DNA from: Leishmania infantum JPCM5
Taxonomy: Eukaryota > Euglenozoa > Kinetoplastea > Trypanosomatida > Trypanosomatidae
Direction of reading: 5' to 3'
NCBI RefSeq assembly: GCF_000002875.2
Contig: NC_009418.2
Span: 1,228,273-1,292,272, forward strand
DNA: 64,000 nt
Position numbers and translations under genes: made by a program. Positions 8,871 to 19,754 of this stretch are shown here, in pieces. The notes beneath the pieces are model-generated. The model saw only the letters and a program-made list of their open reading frames with translations. It did no database searches and was not told the DNA's origin. Position 1 is the stretch's first letter. Each line of letters begins with the position of its first letter.

Positions 8871-10730
8871 ATGACGGCGCCAGCGCACCAAGTGACGAGG
8901 CTCTTCCTCGTTCTTTGCGGCTCTTCTTCACCGGAGTCGTGCACCGCTGCCGCCGCCAAGGACGTGACTTTTCTGGAACTACCGTGCATCCCTGTAGCAA
9001 CGGCCAACTCCACAGAGAGCGGCGGGTGCGCTAGTGCTCCGCCGCGACCTCTCGTATCGCCTGCTGTACATCTCGGCCGTCAAACGCCGTTTCTCTCCTC
9101 GTCGCTGCAAAACGACCGCGCCTGGTCGCGTGCACTGCTGGAGGTGACAACGTGGTGCATAGAGGGGCTTCCCTCAACCTCGTACGATGGCGTCGTTCCT
9201 GTCGACGCCGCTACGTTGCCCTTTGCCGGGGTGCGCGTGCGACTCTGCGGTAAGGGTCGCCCCATTCGCGTCGTGCCAAGTGGAGCAGCCGGCGAGCGGG
9301 AAAGCACTACTCTCACAGAGCGTGGAAGCTACACATGGCTGCAACACGGCGATGTTCTCGAGTTTGGCACTCAGGCGCAAGTACGCCTGTTGGCAGTGCA
9401 CGTCCGTGTAGGGCATGCCGCCGAACTGGTCCAACATGCATCCTTTGTGTGGATCACCTCTTCTTCGAAATCCACGAGCGCTACAGGGGTTGCCGTCAGC
9501 AATGTTGACGCGCAGCCGACGATGACGGCGGTGCCTACGGCGCTATGGTTCGCGGGCCCCTACGAGTGGTCAGCCGTGCCGAAGTTCCTAAAGTCGAAGA
9601 TGCTACAGGAAGCCGAGCAGCTGACTCTTTACATGCACGATAGAGACGCTTACCGCCTTACGAAGGCCGCTGCAGACACAGCAAGCATCAGCGAGTCGAA
9701 TCGACTACGCTATGGCGGCTTCGACAGAAAGGGCACGAAGGGAACTGCGATACGAGTATCACCTTGGGTCGAGAGCGAGAGACGCACCCATGCGGAGGAA
9801 GTTCTGGTGACATCTTCGCCCCACTGCAGCGAATTCGGCTACAGGTCGAGTGCCGCAGCGGAGGAGCGCGAAATGGACGCGGCTACGCCGACGACGAGAT
9901 CTCAGCAACAGCAGCCGCAGCAGCAGCTCACCCTGTTGACGGCGAGCTCGCCCTCGAACATCCTGGCGGAGTGGGGGCAAACACGGAACGCACCTGCTGA
10001 AACGGCCAGTTCACCGTCGCTGTCTGCCGCGCGGGAGCGCAGCAGCGTTGTCGCGGCTGTCTCCCATCCCAGGTTCCCCTCACAGCCGCAGCAGAAGGAC
10101 GGTTGCGGCTCTGATGCAGCGCCACGGCCGACGGCGCCACCACCGTTGCGTGCATCTCTTCAACACCGCCGGAACTGCGGTTCTACGGTGTATAGTCTTA
10201 GCACCTTATCGGAAACGATGGATGACAAGTTGAACGAGGCTTTGCTTAACTTGGAGGACGGTGGTAACGAAGTGGGTGAGGCACTGGTGGAGCGGCGCGA
10301 GAAAGAAGCTTTTCTTATTGTCACGGAGGAAGACTTGAGCGGCACCCGCATATCGTCGGCAGAGGAGCTGATGGCCAGCGCAAGTCAGCGAACTGGGTTG
10401 GATGACGGTGCAGAGGATCACGGCAACGTCCTAGGCAACACCCCGGCGTCTAAACGGTGGTCTTTGAAGCGAGGACGAGAAGAGGCAGCCCGTGGCCGGC
10501 GGATATCGCGCTCCGGCAATCGCCGGGCATTCCGTGAAGGTGGCGATGGCCGCCGCTTGTCGCGCGGCGGTTGGGCTAAGTCGACCTGCGGTGCTGAGCT
10601 CTTGCAATCCATGTGCGACGACGCCGAAAATGCTCCTCCTCCGCAGCACCTGACGCGCGCGGATATTCGACGAAGACACTCTAATCAGCCCCCACAGGAA
10701 GATTCGCAGGTTGTATTTTTTGATCATTAG
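8871..10730 (+). CDS. Protein with a probable degenerate FHA domain
   Basis: This encodes 619 aa from ATG 8871. Residues about 64-178 have FHA-like landmarks in order: a GR pair (69-70, after VHL), an SR pair (86-87), a strand region around 118-135, then GSYTWLQHGDVLEFG with the usual GD turn (160-161). FHA domains bind phosphothreonine peptides; here the spacing between GR and GD is long, so the domain is divergent. The middle (about 270-430) is Ser/Gln/Pro-rich and disordered. Residues about 445-520 are acidic. The C-terminal 130 residues are Arg/Gly/Lys-rich, like a nuclear or nucleic-acid-binding tail. A nuclear signalling or repair adaptor is possible. The repeat starting 17 nt after the stop must form most of its 3' UTR. 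Confidence 0.7.
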   Translation: MTAPAHQVTRLFLVLCGSSSPESCTAAAAKDVTFLELPCIPVATANSTESGGCASAPPRPLVSPAVHLGRQTPFLSSSLQNDRAWSRALLEVTTWCIEGLPSTSYDGVVPVDAATLPFAGVRVRLCGKGRPIRVVPSGAAGERESTTLTERGSYTWLQHGDVLEFGTQAQVRLLAVHVRVGHAAELVQHASFVWITSSSKSTSATGVAVSNVDAQPTMTAVPTALWFAGPYEWSAVPKFLKSKMLQEAEQLTLYMHDRDAYRLTKAAADTASISESNRLRYGGFDRKGTKGTAIRVSPWVESERRTHAEEVLVTSSPHCSEFGYRSSAAAEEREMDAATPTTRSQQQQPQQQLTLLTASSPSNILAEWGQTRNAPAETASSPSLSAARERSSVVAAVSHPRFPSQPQQKDGCGSDAAPRPTAPPPLRASLQHRRNCGSTVYSLSTLSETMDDKLNEALLNLEDGGNEVGEALVERREKEAFLIVTEEDLSGTRISSAEELMASASQRTGLDDGAEDHGNVLGNTPASKRWSLKRGREEAARGRRISRSGNRRAFREGGDGRRLSRGGWAKSTCGAELLQSMCDDAENAPPPQHLTRADIRRRHSNQPPQEDSQVVFFDH

Positions 10731-10746
10731 AGTATCAGACCACCCT

Positions 10747-11160
10747 GATGACGAATGGAGCCACACCTCACCGTGCGCGGCATCTCAGGGTCCAGTGCAC
10801 TTCCCCACCCCTCCCCCCCCGCACAAACACACACACACATTATGTCTGTGTGCGGAGGAGCGAAGCGGCCGCTTCCACCCCCCCCCCCCACCCCCTACCA
10901 CTGCTAATGCCGAACTACCTCCGGCCGTGACAAGATCCAGTACCCACAGCGTAGGGATGTCAGTGCGATGTATCGCTGCTGACGCCGGCGGTGTAGTCGT
11001 GGATGGGCGCGGCTGTGATGCGACCAGCGAGGCACTGGTGGGTAGGGTTTGAGGCAAAGGCCACGCTCTCCGATGGCCGGGTCGGCGCACTGCTGCAAGG
11101 CGCGTCTGTGCGACTGCTTCGCACGCACGCGACGTGCCCGCTGTGGCAGCCCCGGGGGCG
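10747..11160 (+). mobile_element. SIDER-like retroposon, subfamily A, copy 3
   Basis: It starts 17 nt after the stop codon of the FHA-like gene. Its first 25 or so bases are altered relative to the other copies (a short deletion near the 5' end); from CTCACCGTGCGCGGC onward it is nearly identical. It stops inside the poly-G tract at about 11158. Confidence 0.75.
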
Positions 11161-13159
11161 TAGCGTTGAATGCAGCGCACGTTTGTGCGGCAGCGAGTGG
11201 ACACGTCGGAGGGAAAGCAGTCCAAAAAAAAAATCAAAGCCTAGTCAGCGAGCCAGGGCTCAAGCGAAGGAAACAAAGTGAGATGCGTGCTGGGGCGAGG
11301 CGCTGGTCGGTATGTTTCAGTTCTTTCGTGTGCTGTGTCTTTTGTGTGGCACAAATCGCTGAGTTTTTCCTGTACGGCGGTGCGCCTTACCTGTTCTGAG
11401 TTCCGGTTTTACCACACACCAGTAAATGTGTCTCTCTCTGCCTGTATCATTTTCTACAAGCATGTCATGCTTTCTCTTATCTGTATATATATATATATGT
11501 CTTGCTGCAGAGCAGAGAGGAAGAATGTGCATTAGCGTGCATGAGCAGTCACGTGCCCATCTGCGCTGCTTCCGAAACAAACAAAAGTCGGAAAGATGAT
11601 GTCGTCACGAGGGTCAGCAAAGGATCTACTCGAAAGGCCCGTGCGATGCTGCTCACGATCTCAGCAAGTTGCCTGTCGTGGATGACGCGTGAGAAAGTTG
11701 GGTGTGCCGAAACCCAATGATTAACGAAGGTGGAGGGGAAAGCCCCAGTGCTCAAAAAATTTGTGTCGGTCTCTTACTCGTGCTTCTGGAGATCGGCTTA
11801 CGAACAAGGACCTCGTGCAATGCGCGGTGTGCGCGTGCGGTGGTGTTGAGGCTCATGCAGCGCGACTGTCATCTTTCCCCCTCTCCTCCTTTTTTTTTGA
11901 CGGTTTTGCATCACCCGATAACCATCATATATACGATAATACTGCGCGTCTGCTCGCACGGCCCAGAGAACATTGTGGTGTGATTGAAAGGTTGCTGCTG
12001 GGTTCGTGGAGTGCTTTCGATTGGACAGCGTGGTTCCCCCCTTCCCCTCCACCCTCTCTTCCCCACCCACCCATCCCGGTGCGCAACTCTCCTTCCATGT
12101 CAAACCACACGCGCGATCCCGTCCTCATTTCCATTTCCCCCTTTCCTCCTAGTCAAAGCCTCTCGACACGTCGTGACGGTGCCGGCCCGTCGTTTGCACA
12201 CACGCACCTCTCTCTCCCTTCACTGTATCCCTTGCGTCTACCTTTCCTCCTCCCTTTTCCTCTCCCTCTTTCCTTCTGTGCCTAAGGAGGCGTACCGCAG
12301 AAGCGCGTGCGTTGCTCTGTGTGTGGGCGCCTTTATTAGTATTTGTTGTTGACTATTTGATTATTATTAATCTTACTCTCTTCGCGTGAGTGTGTGTGCC
12401 CGAATTGGCGAGTAGGCGTCGGAGGAGCACTGGCAAGGACCTTCCCTGTGTGTTACCATCCTTTCTTGTTTCTTTCTTGTCGTTGCCTTCGGTACGCGAA
12501 ACCAAACAAGAAGAAGCGGTACCGCCGAGCAACCACCAAGAGGTCTTCAGAGGGTGACAGCGCACAGTCGCTGGGCCTTTCGGGATTTGGGCAGCAACGT
12601 TCTTTGTCTTCTCTATCAAAAAAAAAAAAACAGAAAACAAAAGACGCACAGGCTACCGCAAAGCTGCCAGGAACGCAAGCCATCATAAAAAAGGCGGAAG
12701 TAATATAAATACGATACGACACCAGACTCATACTCACACGCACACCCACACCTCTGCTCATTGTACTTCTCTCGCGACTTGGTCGTCCACACTCTTGTGG
12801 TCTGTCTTGCTGTCTTGGAGTTGTTTGCAGCACACCCTCTCTCTATATATTTGTGTGTGTGTGTGTGTCATCATTACGCTGTCGTTGTAATCGGTGTTGT
12901 CGCTCTTTTTTTGTCTTGGCTATCGGCATCTCCCTCCTTCGTTTGTTTGTGGTGTCTCTCCGTACCACGGTCACCACCATCCCCACCCCTTCGATCACTC
13001 CAGCCGGGATTCCGCGTATCACTTCTGTTGTTTGTATCACTGTCTTGCTTGCTTTCTTTCCAACCGATTCGTTGAGCATTACTGTCGCCCCGTATCTTCC
13101 TCTCTCGTTTCTGCTGCTTCGCGTTGTTTGCACCCTTGTCCTCTGAAGTCACATACACG

Positions 13160-13193
13160 CACACCTTCCTATCTTCCTCCCCCCCCCGTCTAG
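13160..13193 (+). promoter_or_regulatory. Candidate trans-splice acceptor for the SDR gene
   Basis: A long C/T run is followed by AG at 13192-13193, 195 nt before ATG 13388. Confidence 0.5.
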
Positions 13194-13387
13194 TCACCTC
13201 TCCGCATCTGCGCCGAGGTGTGCCGTCACGTGCTTCTCACACGTGCAACTTGAGCGAGTCGGCGCTCCGACGGCTACGTAACCTGAAAAGCCAGCCAGAG
13301 GCGTTGCCAAATTAAAACAAAGAAAAAATAGCGATACATCGGTTCGTGGGCAGGCGAAGCAGCAGCAAAAAAAAAATCGAAACAAAA

Positions 13388-14920
13388 ATGTTCCGCGTGT
13401 TCTCAGGTAGTTGCATGTCCCTCGAGGACATGGACACAGTTCTGCGTTCCAACTTAGTAGAGCACCCGCACTTGCTGGGCCCTGGCGCAGACTTCTTCAC
13501 TGAATCCGGCGAGCCGGTCCGCCCGCAGCCTGGGGCGCACACGTTCCAAAAGGTTTTCTCCGGCAGCGCTCTTGACCTGAACGCTGGCAATGCGGAAGTC
13601 TCTGATGAAGACGTGACGGCGACAAGCCCGCTGGGGCAGGGGTCACGCGTCATCCCACCCAGTAGCATCCTGAATCAAATCTCCACGGAAAACGAAAAAG
13701 AGAAGGCCCGCGCCGCGAAGATGAAGATCCACGTTCTCGTGGTCGGCGAGAGTGGATACTTGGCGAGTCACGTTGTGGCCAAACTGCTCGATGCAGGGTA
13801 CAGCGTACGCATGACGGTTCCGGATGCCGCGCGACAGCAGAAGCAGATAGACCTCTACGGCGCGAGCCGCGATGTGGCCCAGCGCCTCACCATCCTGCAG
13901 GCAGACGTCACAAACTCCAACTCGCTGCGTGATGCCATCCGCGGTTGCCGTTACATAATTCACTGTGGGTGTTCTAGCGCTTCCCCGCAGGCGAAGGACC
14001 TGGTGGCGCTCTACACCAAGGCGATCCGAGCTCTTTTTGATGGCATTCGCCTCTCCGGCAAGTCGACAGTGAAGCGAGTCGTACTCACCGGCGCCGCGTC
14101 ATCGATTGTGCATATCACGGAATGCGACCCTCCGTCGGGACTGTTTGATGAGAGCAACTGGAACAGCGTAGCTACCCCCGAGGATGACCCGCTGCCTTTT
14201 GCGAAGCTTGTCTTCGAGCGGGAGGCCTGGCGGCTGCGGCAGATGATGGGCGTGGAGTTGGTGGTGTTGCTCCCCTCTATCTCCATCGGTCCAAGTCTGA
14301 CAGACGAGACAAGTGAGGCGATGGTCACCATCGAAGGGCTCGCGAACTCTTCCAAGTACTTTCCGTTCTGTCCGAACCTTAGCTGGAACTTTGTAGACGT
14401 GCGCGACGTCGCGGACGCGCACGTGCGTGCGCTGGAGGTGGCAGAGGTGCGGGACCAGCGCATCATCATCTCCAACGAGTGCGTCAGCTTGCCAGAGCTG
14501 TGCCGCATGATGAAGCAGCTGTGCCCGCAGTTGACACCCCCAACGCACACGGCGTGGACGTTTGTGACGCTCGGTATTGCAACGGTAGTGCTGTGGAACA
14601 GCGTGAATCTTCGCTTTCTGTGGCGCAGTCTGGGCGTCCGCAAGCGCCTTGACAACCGCCGCGCCAAGGAGCAGCTCGGCGTTTCCTTCACACCCATGCA
14701 GCAAACCCTTCGCGACTGCCTAGACCAGATGTCGCGGTCGGCCAAGGCAAACGCAGACGCCGAGGCGGCTGCCGCGGCGCAGCGCACGTCCACTAACGGC
14801 AAGCGGAAGGCTGCAGCTGCCCCGTCCTCCTTGCGACTGGTCAGCCCTGCGGTGGTGCTGTCCCTGTTCACTCTCGCCGCTGCCGGCGCGGCAGTGGCGC
14901 GGTACGTTAAGCGAAAGTAA
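13388..14920 (+). CDS. Membrane-anchored extended SDR (dihydroflavonol-reductase-like) with altered active site
   Basis: This encodes 510 aa from ATG 13388. An N-terminal extension of about 115 residues precedes a Rossmann domain of the extended short-chain dehydrogenase type: HVLVVGESGYLASHV is the nucleotide-binding turn (GxxGxxA, residues 120-126). It is followed by ADVTNSNSLRDAIRG and CRYIIHCG, the usual NAD(P)-SDR strands, and VVLTGAASS, which supplies the conserved Ser. The YxxxK motif should fall at 269-273, but the sequence is LPFAK: Lys is kept and Tyr is Leu. The later FVDVRDVADAHVRALE block is typical of dihydroflavonol-reductase and 3-beta-HSD relatives. Two hydrophobic segments (about 395-415 and 485-505) and a basic tail suggest ER or other membrane anchoring. 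It may be catalytically impaired or use another base. Confidence 0.8.
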   Translation: MFRVFSGSCMSLEDMDTVLRSNLVEHPHLLGPGADFFTESGEPVRPQPGAHTFQKVFSGSALDLNAGNAEVSDEDVTATSPLGQGSRVIPPSSILNQISTENEKEKARAAKMKIHVLVVGESGYLASHVVAKLLDAGYSVRMTVPDAARQQKQIDLYGASRDVAQRLTILQADVTNSNSLRDAIRGCRYIIHCGCSSASPQAKDLVALYTKAIRALFDGIRLSGKSTVKRVVLTGAASSIVHITECDPPSGLFDESNWNSVATPEDDPLPFAKLVFEREAWRLRQMMGVELVVLLPSISIGPSLTDETSEAMVTIEGLANSSKYFPFCPNLSWNFVDVRDVADAHVRALEVAEVRDQRIIISNECVSLPELCRMMKQLCPQLTPPTHTAWTFVTLGIATVVLWNSVNLRFLWRSLGVRKRLDNRRAKEQLGVSFTPMQQTLRDCLDQMSRSAKANADAEAAAAAQRTSTNGKRKAAAAPSSLRLVSPAVVLSLFTLAAAGAAVARYVKRK

Positions 14921-16439
14921 GAGGAGCATGAGCCCAGCAGTTGAAGCGAAGATGAAGACACCGGTGTCAGACCTTGCGCGGCCGTGCAAGATGCTCTGCT
15001 GCTCGCTGCCCCCTTGCGCTTTTCGTTGTACCTTCACTGTCTGTGTGTGTGTGTGTGTGTCTCCGCTCTGCCCCGGCTAAGGCCCGCCCGCCACCTCTTC
15101 GTTGTTTTGATGCTTCGGTTGGTGTGTTCGTTTTTTTTTCGTACTTCCTTTCATCTCCGTTCCTGATCTGCCTTTGCTTCTTCTCGTCCCTCCCCCGATA
15201 CACGTGCATCAACACCACCCTGCCTGCCTACTGTGCGTCGCTGGTTTCTATATTTTCCCTGGGCTCGTCTCTGCTGGGCCCTGTGTTCTCGTTTCCTTTG
15301 ATCTTCGTCTTCTCTCTGCATCTCCACGCTACTTCTTGTAGCGCTAAGCTGCCCCCCCCCTCTGCCAGCATCAATGTGAGCAGGCGATGTCGGAATCACG
15401 ACGAGGGAGCGAAAGAGGAGGGGATACCGTACATGCATACACAGACACATTGTGGAACGCCCCTTCTGGCCTCTCGCTCTCCCCCTTACATCGCGTGCCT
15501 TCTCTCTTTTTTTTCCTGTTCACGCGTGTGCCTGTTCGCGAACGATTGATGTCTCCAACCATGTTGATTTCGCGAACCTCAGCCAGGCGGTTGAGCTGCT
15601 GCCTTTTTGTTTTCGTGGTCGCGTTTCTATTTTTGGTTTTCTACTCGCTGCCGCTCCCTGTGCGAAATGGATGCGCAGGAGACAAGAGCCGAAGCAAGCG
15701 CAGGCCATGGTGAGTAGTCAGAGGGATGAGCGAGAGTGGCGAGAGCAAGAGCAAGGAGATGGTGGGCATTATCACTGACGCCTTCCATAAACTCGCTGCT
15801 GCTCGCTTATTCGTGCGCGATGCAGACGATCGCGTGAACGAAAGCAAAGGAAAGGGCCACTCGGCATAAACAGCACGTTCTCTCGCATGAATCGTACGTC
15901 CTCCCACCCACACCCACACCCACCGCTCGAGCTCGCTTCCTTGTTTCCGGTTTCTATTTTTGGTTTCTGTATTGATATCCACCTATAATGGCGGAAGTCG
16001 ACAGATGCAGGCAGCGAGCCCTCCTCCAAAGACAAGGACGTGCCCGTGGAAGATGGCCCGAGAGCGCGAAAACGCGAGCACTGCGCGCAGGTGCTCTCGG
16101 GTGCAGCTGGCATAGTGTATGATGCCCATGCAAGGCAGCGGGGTGTCAGCAGAGCAGCAGCCACGGACGGCACAGGCAAGAGGGGATCCGCCACACTGAT
16201 ACACCGCCAAGTGCGCATATGCGCGACTGACGGCATCTGCTGCGTCCGGCTGGTGTAAGCTGATGAGGAACAGGTGCACGTAGGCGTGTGGAGCTCCACC
16301 CGATCACCGAACTGCGCCGTCGGGTCCTCCAGACTCCCATGTGGAGGGTCGCCGCATCACATTGTGGAATGCCGCGGCCTGAGGCGCCTTCCTGCTCGAG
16401 CTCACCCGGCATGTACGCCGGCCACCCACCTCTTTCCTC

Positions 16440-16600
16440 CCCCTACCGTGTTACCCGCGGCACGGACACCCCCGCCACTGCCGTGGAGCAGGACCCTGGA
16501 CGCGGCCCGGTGCAACTGCAGCCGGCCCGCCCTCGACGACCAGGATGTGGGCGTCGCGCGACAATGGCCGGGTGAACTGTGTTTAGGTGCGTGTGTAGTT
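16440..16600 (+). mobile_element. Possible degenerate retroposon fragment
   Basis: Bases around 16485-16505 (GTGGAGCAGGACCCTGGAC) resemble the 2A-like coding segment at about 41829-41847, and the following 60 bases show loose similarity too. One frame reads VEQDPG where the better relic reads VERNPG. The similarity is short and by eye only, so this is tentative. Confidence 0.25.
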
Positions 16601-18711
16601 GTGGACTTTGCACGGGGTGCAAGGAGCAGTTGGATAACAAAATATCCTCTAGTCGGATGCCTGCTTGCTTGCCGTCGCTCTTGGTGTTTTATTTCACATC
16701 CGAGACTCGACAGTCGTTCCCACGGCGCTCCCCTTTGTTCGTGTCGGCGTGGAAACTTATGGCGCTAAGAGAGGAAGTGCGAGTGCGGTCAAAAGAGACC
16801 CACGGAGGAGGGAATGCACGTCCTGCTGCGCGAGAGTCTGTGAGCGAGCCAGTAAAGGTATGAGTGTGAGTGGTGCGGTCAGTAAAATATAAAATAAGTG
16901 GGCGGACGCGTAAAGACAATGGGGAGGAGGAGTGGCCTAGAGCACGAGCATAAGACCTCCGAAGGCAATAAATGTGTTTGACATCAGCGACAGCAGTACA
17001 TACCCCTACCCCGGTTTTTCTCGTCTTTCTCTCGTGGTCTTTTCCTTTACTTTGCTTCCCTTCTTCCCGCGTCTTGACGTGCTCCTGCTTGTTGATGTAC
17101 GCACGTTGTCTCGCACGCCCTCATTTCTCTTCGCTTCGCATCTGTCGGTATAGTTTCCTGTCCGTATCGTCGATGCTTTCCCCCGTTGTGTGTTTTTGTG
17201 CGTTTGTGATGGTGGTGCCGTTTGGTTCGTGTGAGTTACTCGTTCCCCTTCCTTCTTTCTCATGCGTGTGGTGGTGGCGGCAGTGCCACCACCCGTTTTC
17301 TCTTTCCGTGCTTCCTCGTGTGTGTCCACTTTTTGCCCTCCCTCCGTCCTCCTCTTTTCTCCCCATTCAGTTTTTCATCTGACTATTATTAAGTAACACT
17401 ACCGTAAAACGGGCGCGCCTGCTGTTGTTGTTTCGCTTGTGTGCTGCCACACGTACGGAAATAAACTCGCGAAAGGGAGGATAATGTGTTGGTGTTTTTG
17501 TGTAAACGAGTGTTTGTCTGATGTTTTTTTTTTTTTTCATTTTGTCCCCCCCCTCAAAGGCGCTGAGCGAAGAAAATAGAAAGCGAGGTGCGAGCGAGGA
17601 AGGGCGAGAGAAGGGTATGTGATACACGCACTTACATTCAGACACGCACACGCCCCGCAAGCACGCAGGAAGTACATGAAACACAAACACACATATATAT
17701 GCATATGCCTAAACGAACCAGCGCCCTCTTTATCCATGAAAGCATGCAATAACATTGACACGGAGAGACAAGCCGTTTGAGAACATCCGCGAAGCAAGCC
17801 TTTCGTTTATTTGAGGTCTGCAGACAGACACACAAAAGCGCACGTTGAGCACTAAGTCGTTGAATCATCGCCCACGAAGCAGCAGCGGACATCACACGCA
17901 CCATTTTCCTTTTTTTGTCGCCGTTCGTTTTGTTCCTGATGCCATGAAACGTGACGGGCTGCTCATCTCCCCCCCCCCACACACACACACCCGCGCACGC
18001 GAACGAACGCGTGTGTACGGACAAGCATAAGAAAGAGGCCAGCCTTCCCCCCGGAAGCTGCGTGCTGTCAGGCGTGTCTTTCTGTCGCCGCAGTCACACT
18101 CATCTACACTACACTGTTGTATTTTTTGCCCTCCCCCTCCCCTCACGGCAGTCCATCACCACCCTTTTCCATGGGCGTCTACGTGTCCACACCAATGCTA
18201 CACCTGCCGTTTCTTCGCGAGGAGGGGAAGGAGACGGAGAGGGCGGACGAGCCGGGTGGCCTGCTCCCTTGCTTTCATGCGACCGTTTCCTCATGTTTCT
18301 CAGTCTTCTTTCACCCTCTATCGCCTTCTCCCCTCATCGATGGACTCCGTCTTTTCGGTCCTATCCCTGTCTCCTTTTTGTGTGTATGTATGTGTGTGTG
18401 GAGTGGGTGGGTTGGTTTTTGTTGAACTCGCACGTCACTCGCCGGGTAACACTCTTTGTAGGCGGTGCGTGTGTCTGTGTGTGCATCTCTGATGCTTGGC
18501 GCTTTTTCTGGCGTATGGTAACACCGTGCTCTTAGTGGTGCTGTATTTTTTTGTGATTTTTTCTTCTAGCCCTTTCGTCCGTTTTCGTGGTCTATCTGGT
18601 GCTTAATGTTGTGCAGTGTCTGCTGAGCTTTTCTTTCGTTTGGTCAACGGATCGCGTATTGCGGATAGAGCTCTCTTTTTTTCTTTACCTCTGCCCGTCT
18701 GTCTATCCTCC

Positions 18712-19161
18712 GATGACGGAGGTAAGCGGAGGGCCAACAGCTCACCGTGCGCGGCATCTCAGGGTCCAGTGCACTTCCCCACCCCTCCCCCCCGCACAAA
18801 CACACACACACACATTATGTCTGTGTGCGGAGGAGCGAAGCGGCCGCTTCCACCCCCCCCACCCCCTACCTCTGCTAATGCCGAACTACCTCCGGCCGTG
18901 ACAAGATCCAGTACCCACAGCGTAGGGATGTCAGTGCGATGTATCGCTGCTGACGCCGGCGGTGTAGTCGTGGATGGGCGCGGCTGTGATGCGACCAGCG
19001 AGGCACTGGTGGGTAGGGTTTGAGGCAAAGGCCACGCTCTCCGATGGCCGGGTCGGCGCACTGCTGCAAGGCGCGTCTGTGCGACTGCTTCGCACGCACG
19101 CGACGTGCCCGCTGTGGCAGCCCCGGGGGGGGGGGGCGGGCGATAGTGGTGATTGCGTCGT
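18712..19161 (+). mobile_element. SIDER-like retroposon, subfamily A, copy 4
   Basis: A full-length-looking copy from GATGACGGAGG to the GATTGCGTCGT end. It shares about 35 additional upstream bases with copy 2. It lies 3.8 kb beyond the SDR gene stop, so it may not be in that gene's mature 3' UTR. Confidence 0.75.
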
Positions 19162-19732
19162 GTTGTATGGAAGAAAATTGGAATTACGTTGAAAATGGAA
19201 AAACAAATAGTATCTCTGTCTCCTCGTTTGACGGGGGCTACCGTGCTGGTGATGGTTTAGCGCATGCCTTCTTGGTGATGTGCTCGCTCGTTTATGTAGC
19301 TCTTTGTGTGTGTGTGTGTGTGATATGCTGCTAACCTCTCTTTCTCTTCTTCGCTCGCTCTCTCTTCCATGTCGACCGTTAGTCGACCCTCCGCTCTTTC
19401 TCTCTTTCCGGTATTGTCTGTTGTATCTTCGTTGTTGTTGTTCGCTCGTTGTTGTTTTTCGCTTCCGGTTGTTGTGGGTTTGGCTTGTTAGGTTTTCGCC
19501 TTTTTTTCTTTCGTGCTCATATCTGTCCTCTTTTACGCGTTGTGGCTCTGGTGCTGGTGTCTTGGGTTCTTTTCCCCTGGTCTGTCGTTCTCTTACACGA
19601 ACACCAACGACTCAAAAAAAAAAGAAAACAGAAAGGAAAGCGATACTGTTGATGTTGCTGTTTCTCATTTTTCTCGTTGTCTGTTTCGTCGCCGGGTGTT
19701 GTTGTTTGACCGTGTGTGCGTGTGTGTGTGTA

Positions 19733-19754
19733 GGTGGGTGGGTGGGTGGGTGGG
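19733..19754 (+). repeat. GGGT tandem run (G-quadruplex candidate)
   Basis: Five or more consecutive GGGT units directly follow a (GT)n stretch. This satisfies the simple four-G3-tract rule for a quadruplex on the + strand. Confidence 0.7.

Larger units (their letters stand above)
10731..13387. other. Long intergenic spacer with a SIDER-like repeat
   Basis: Subfamily A copy 3 occupies 10747-11160. The remainder is C/T-rich, with (TA)n at about 11486-11498 and (GT)n at about 12851-12868, and ends in a pyrimidine tract with AG at 13192-13193. No convincing gene; the open frames are low in complexity. Confidence 0.55.

Noticed and set aside
14011..14961. 316-codon antisense frame over the SDR gene
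   Set aside because: Shadow of a convincing + strand enzyme gene; high GC at third positions keeps the opposite frame open.
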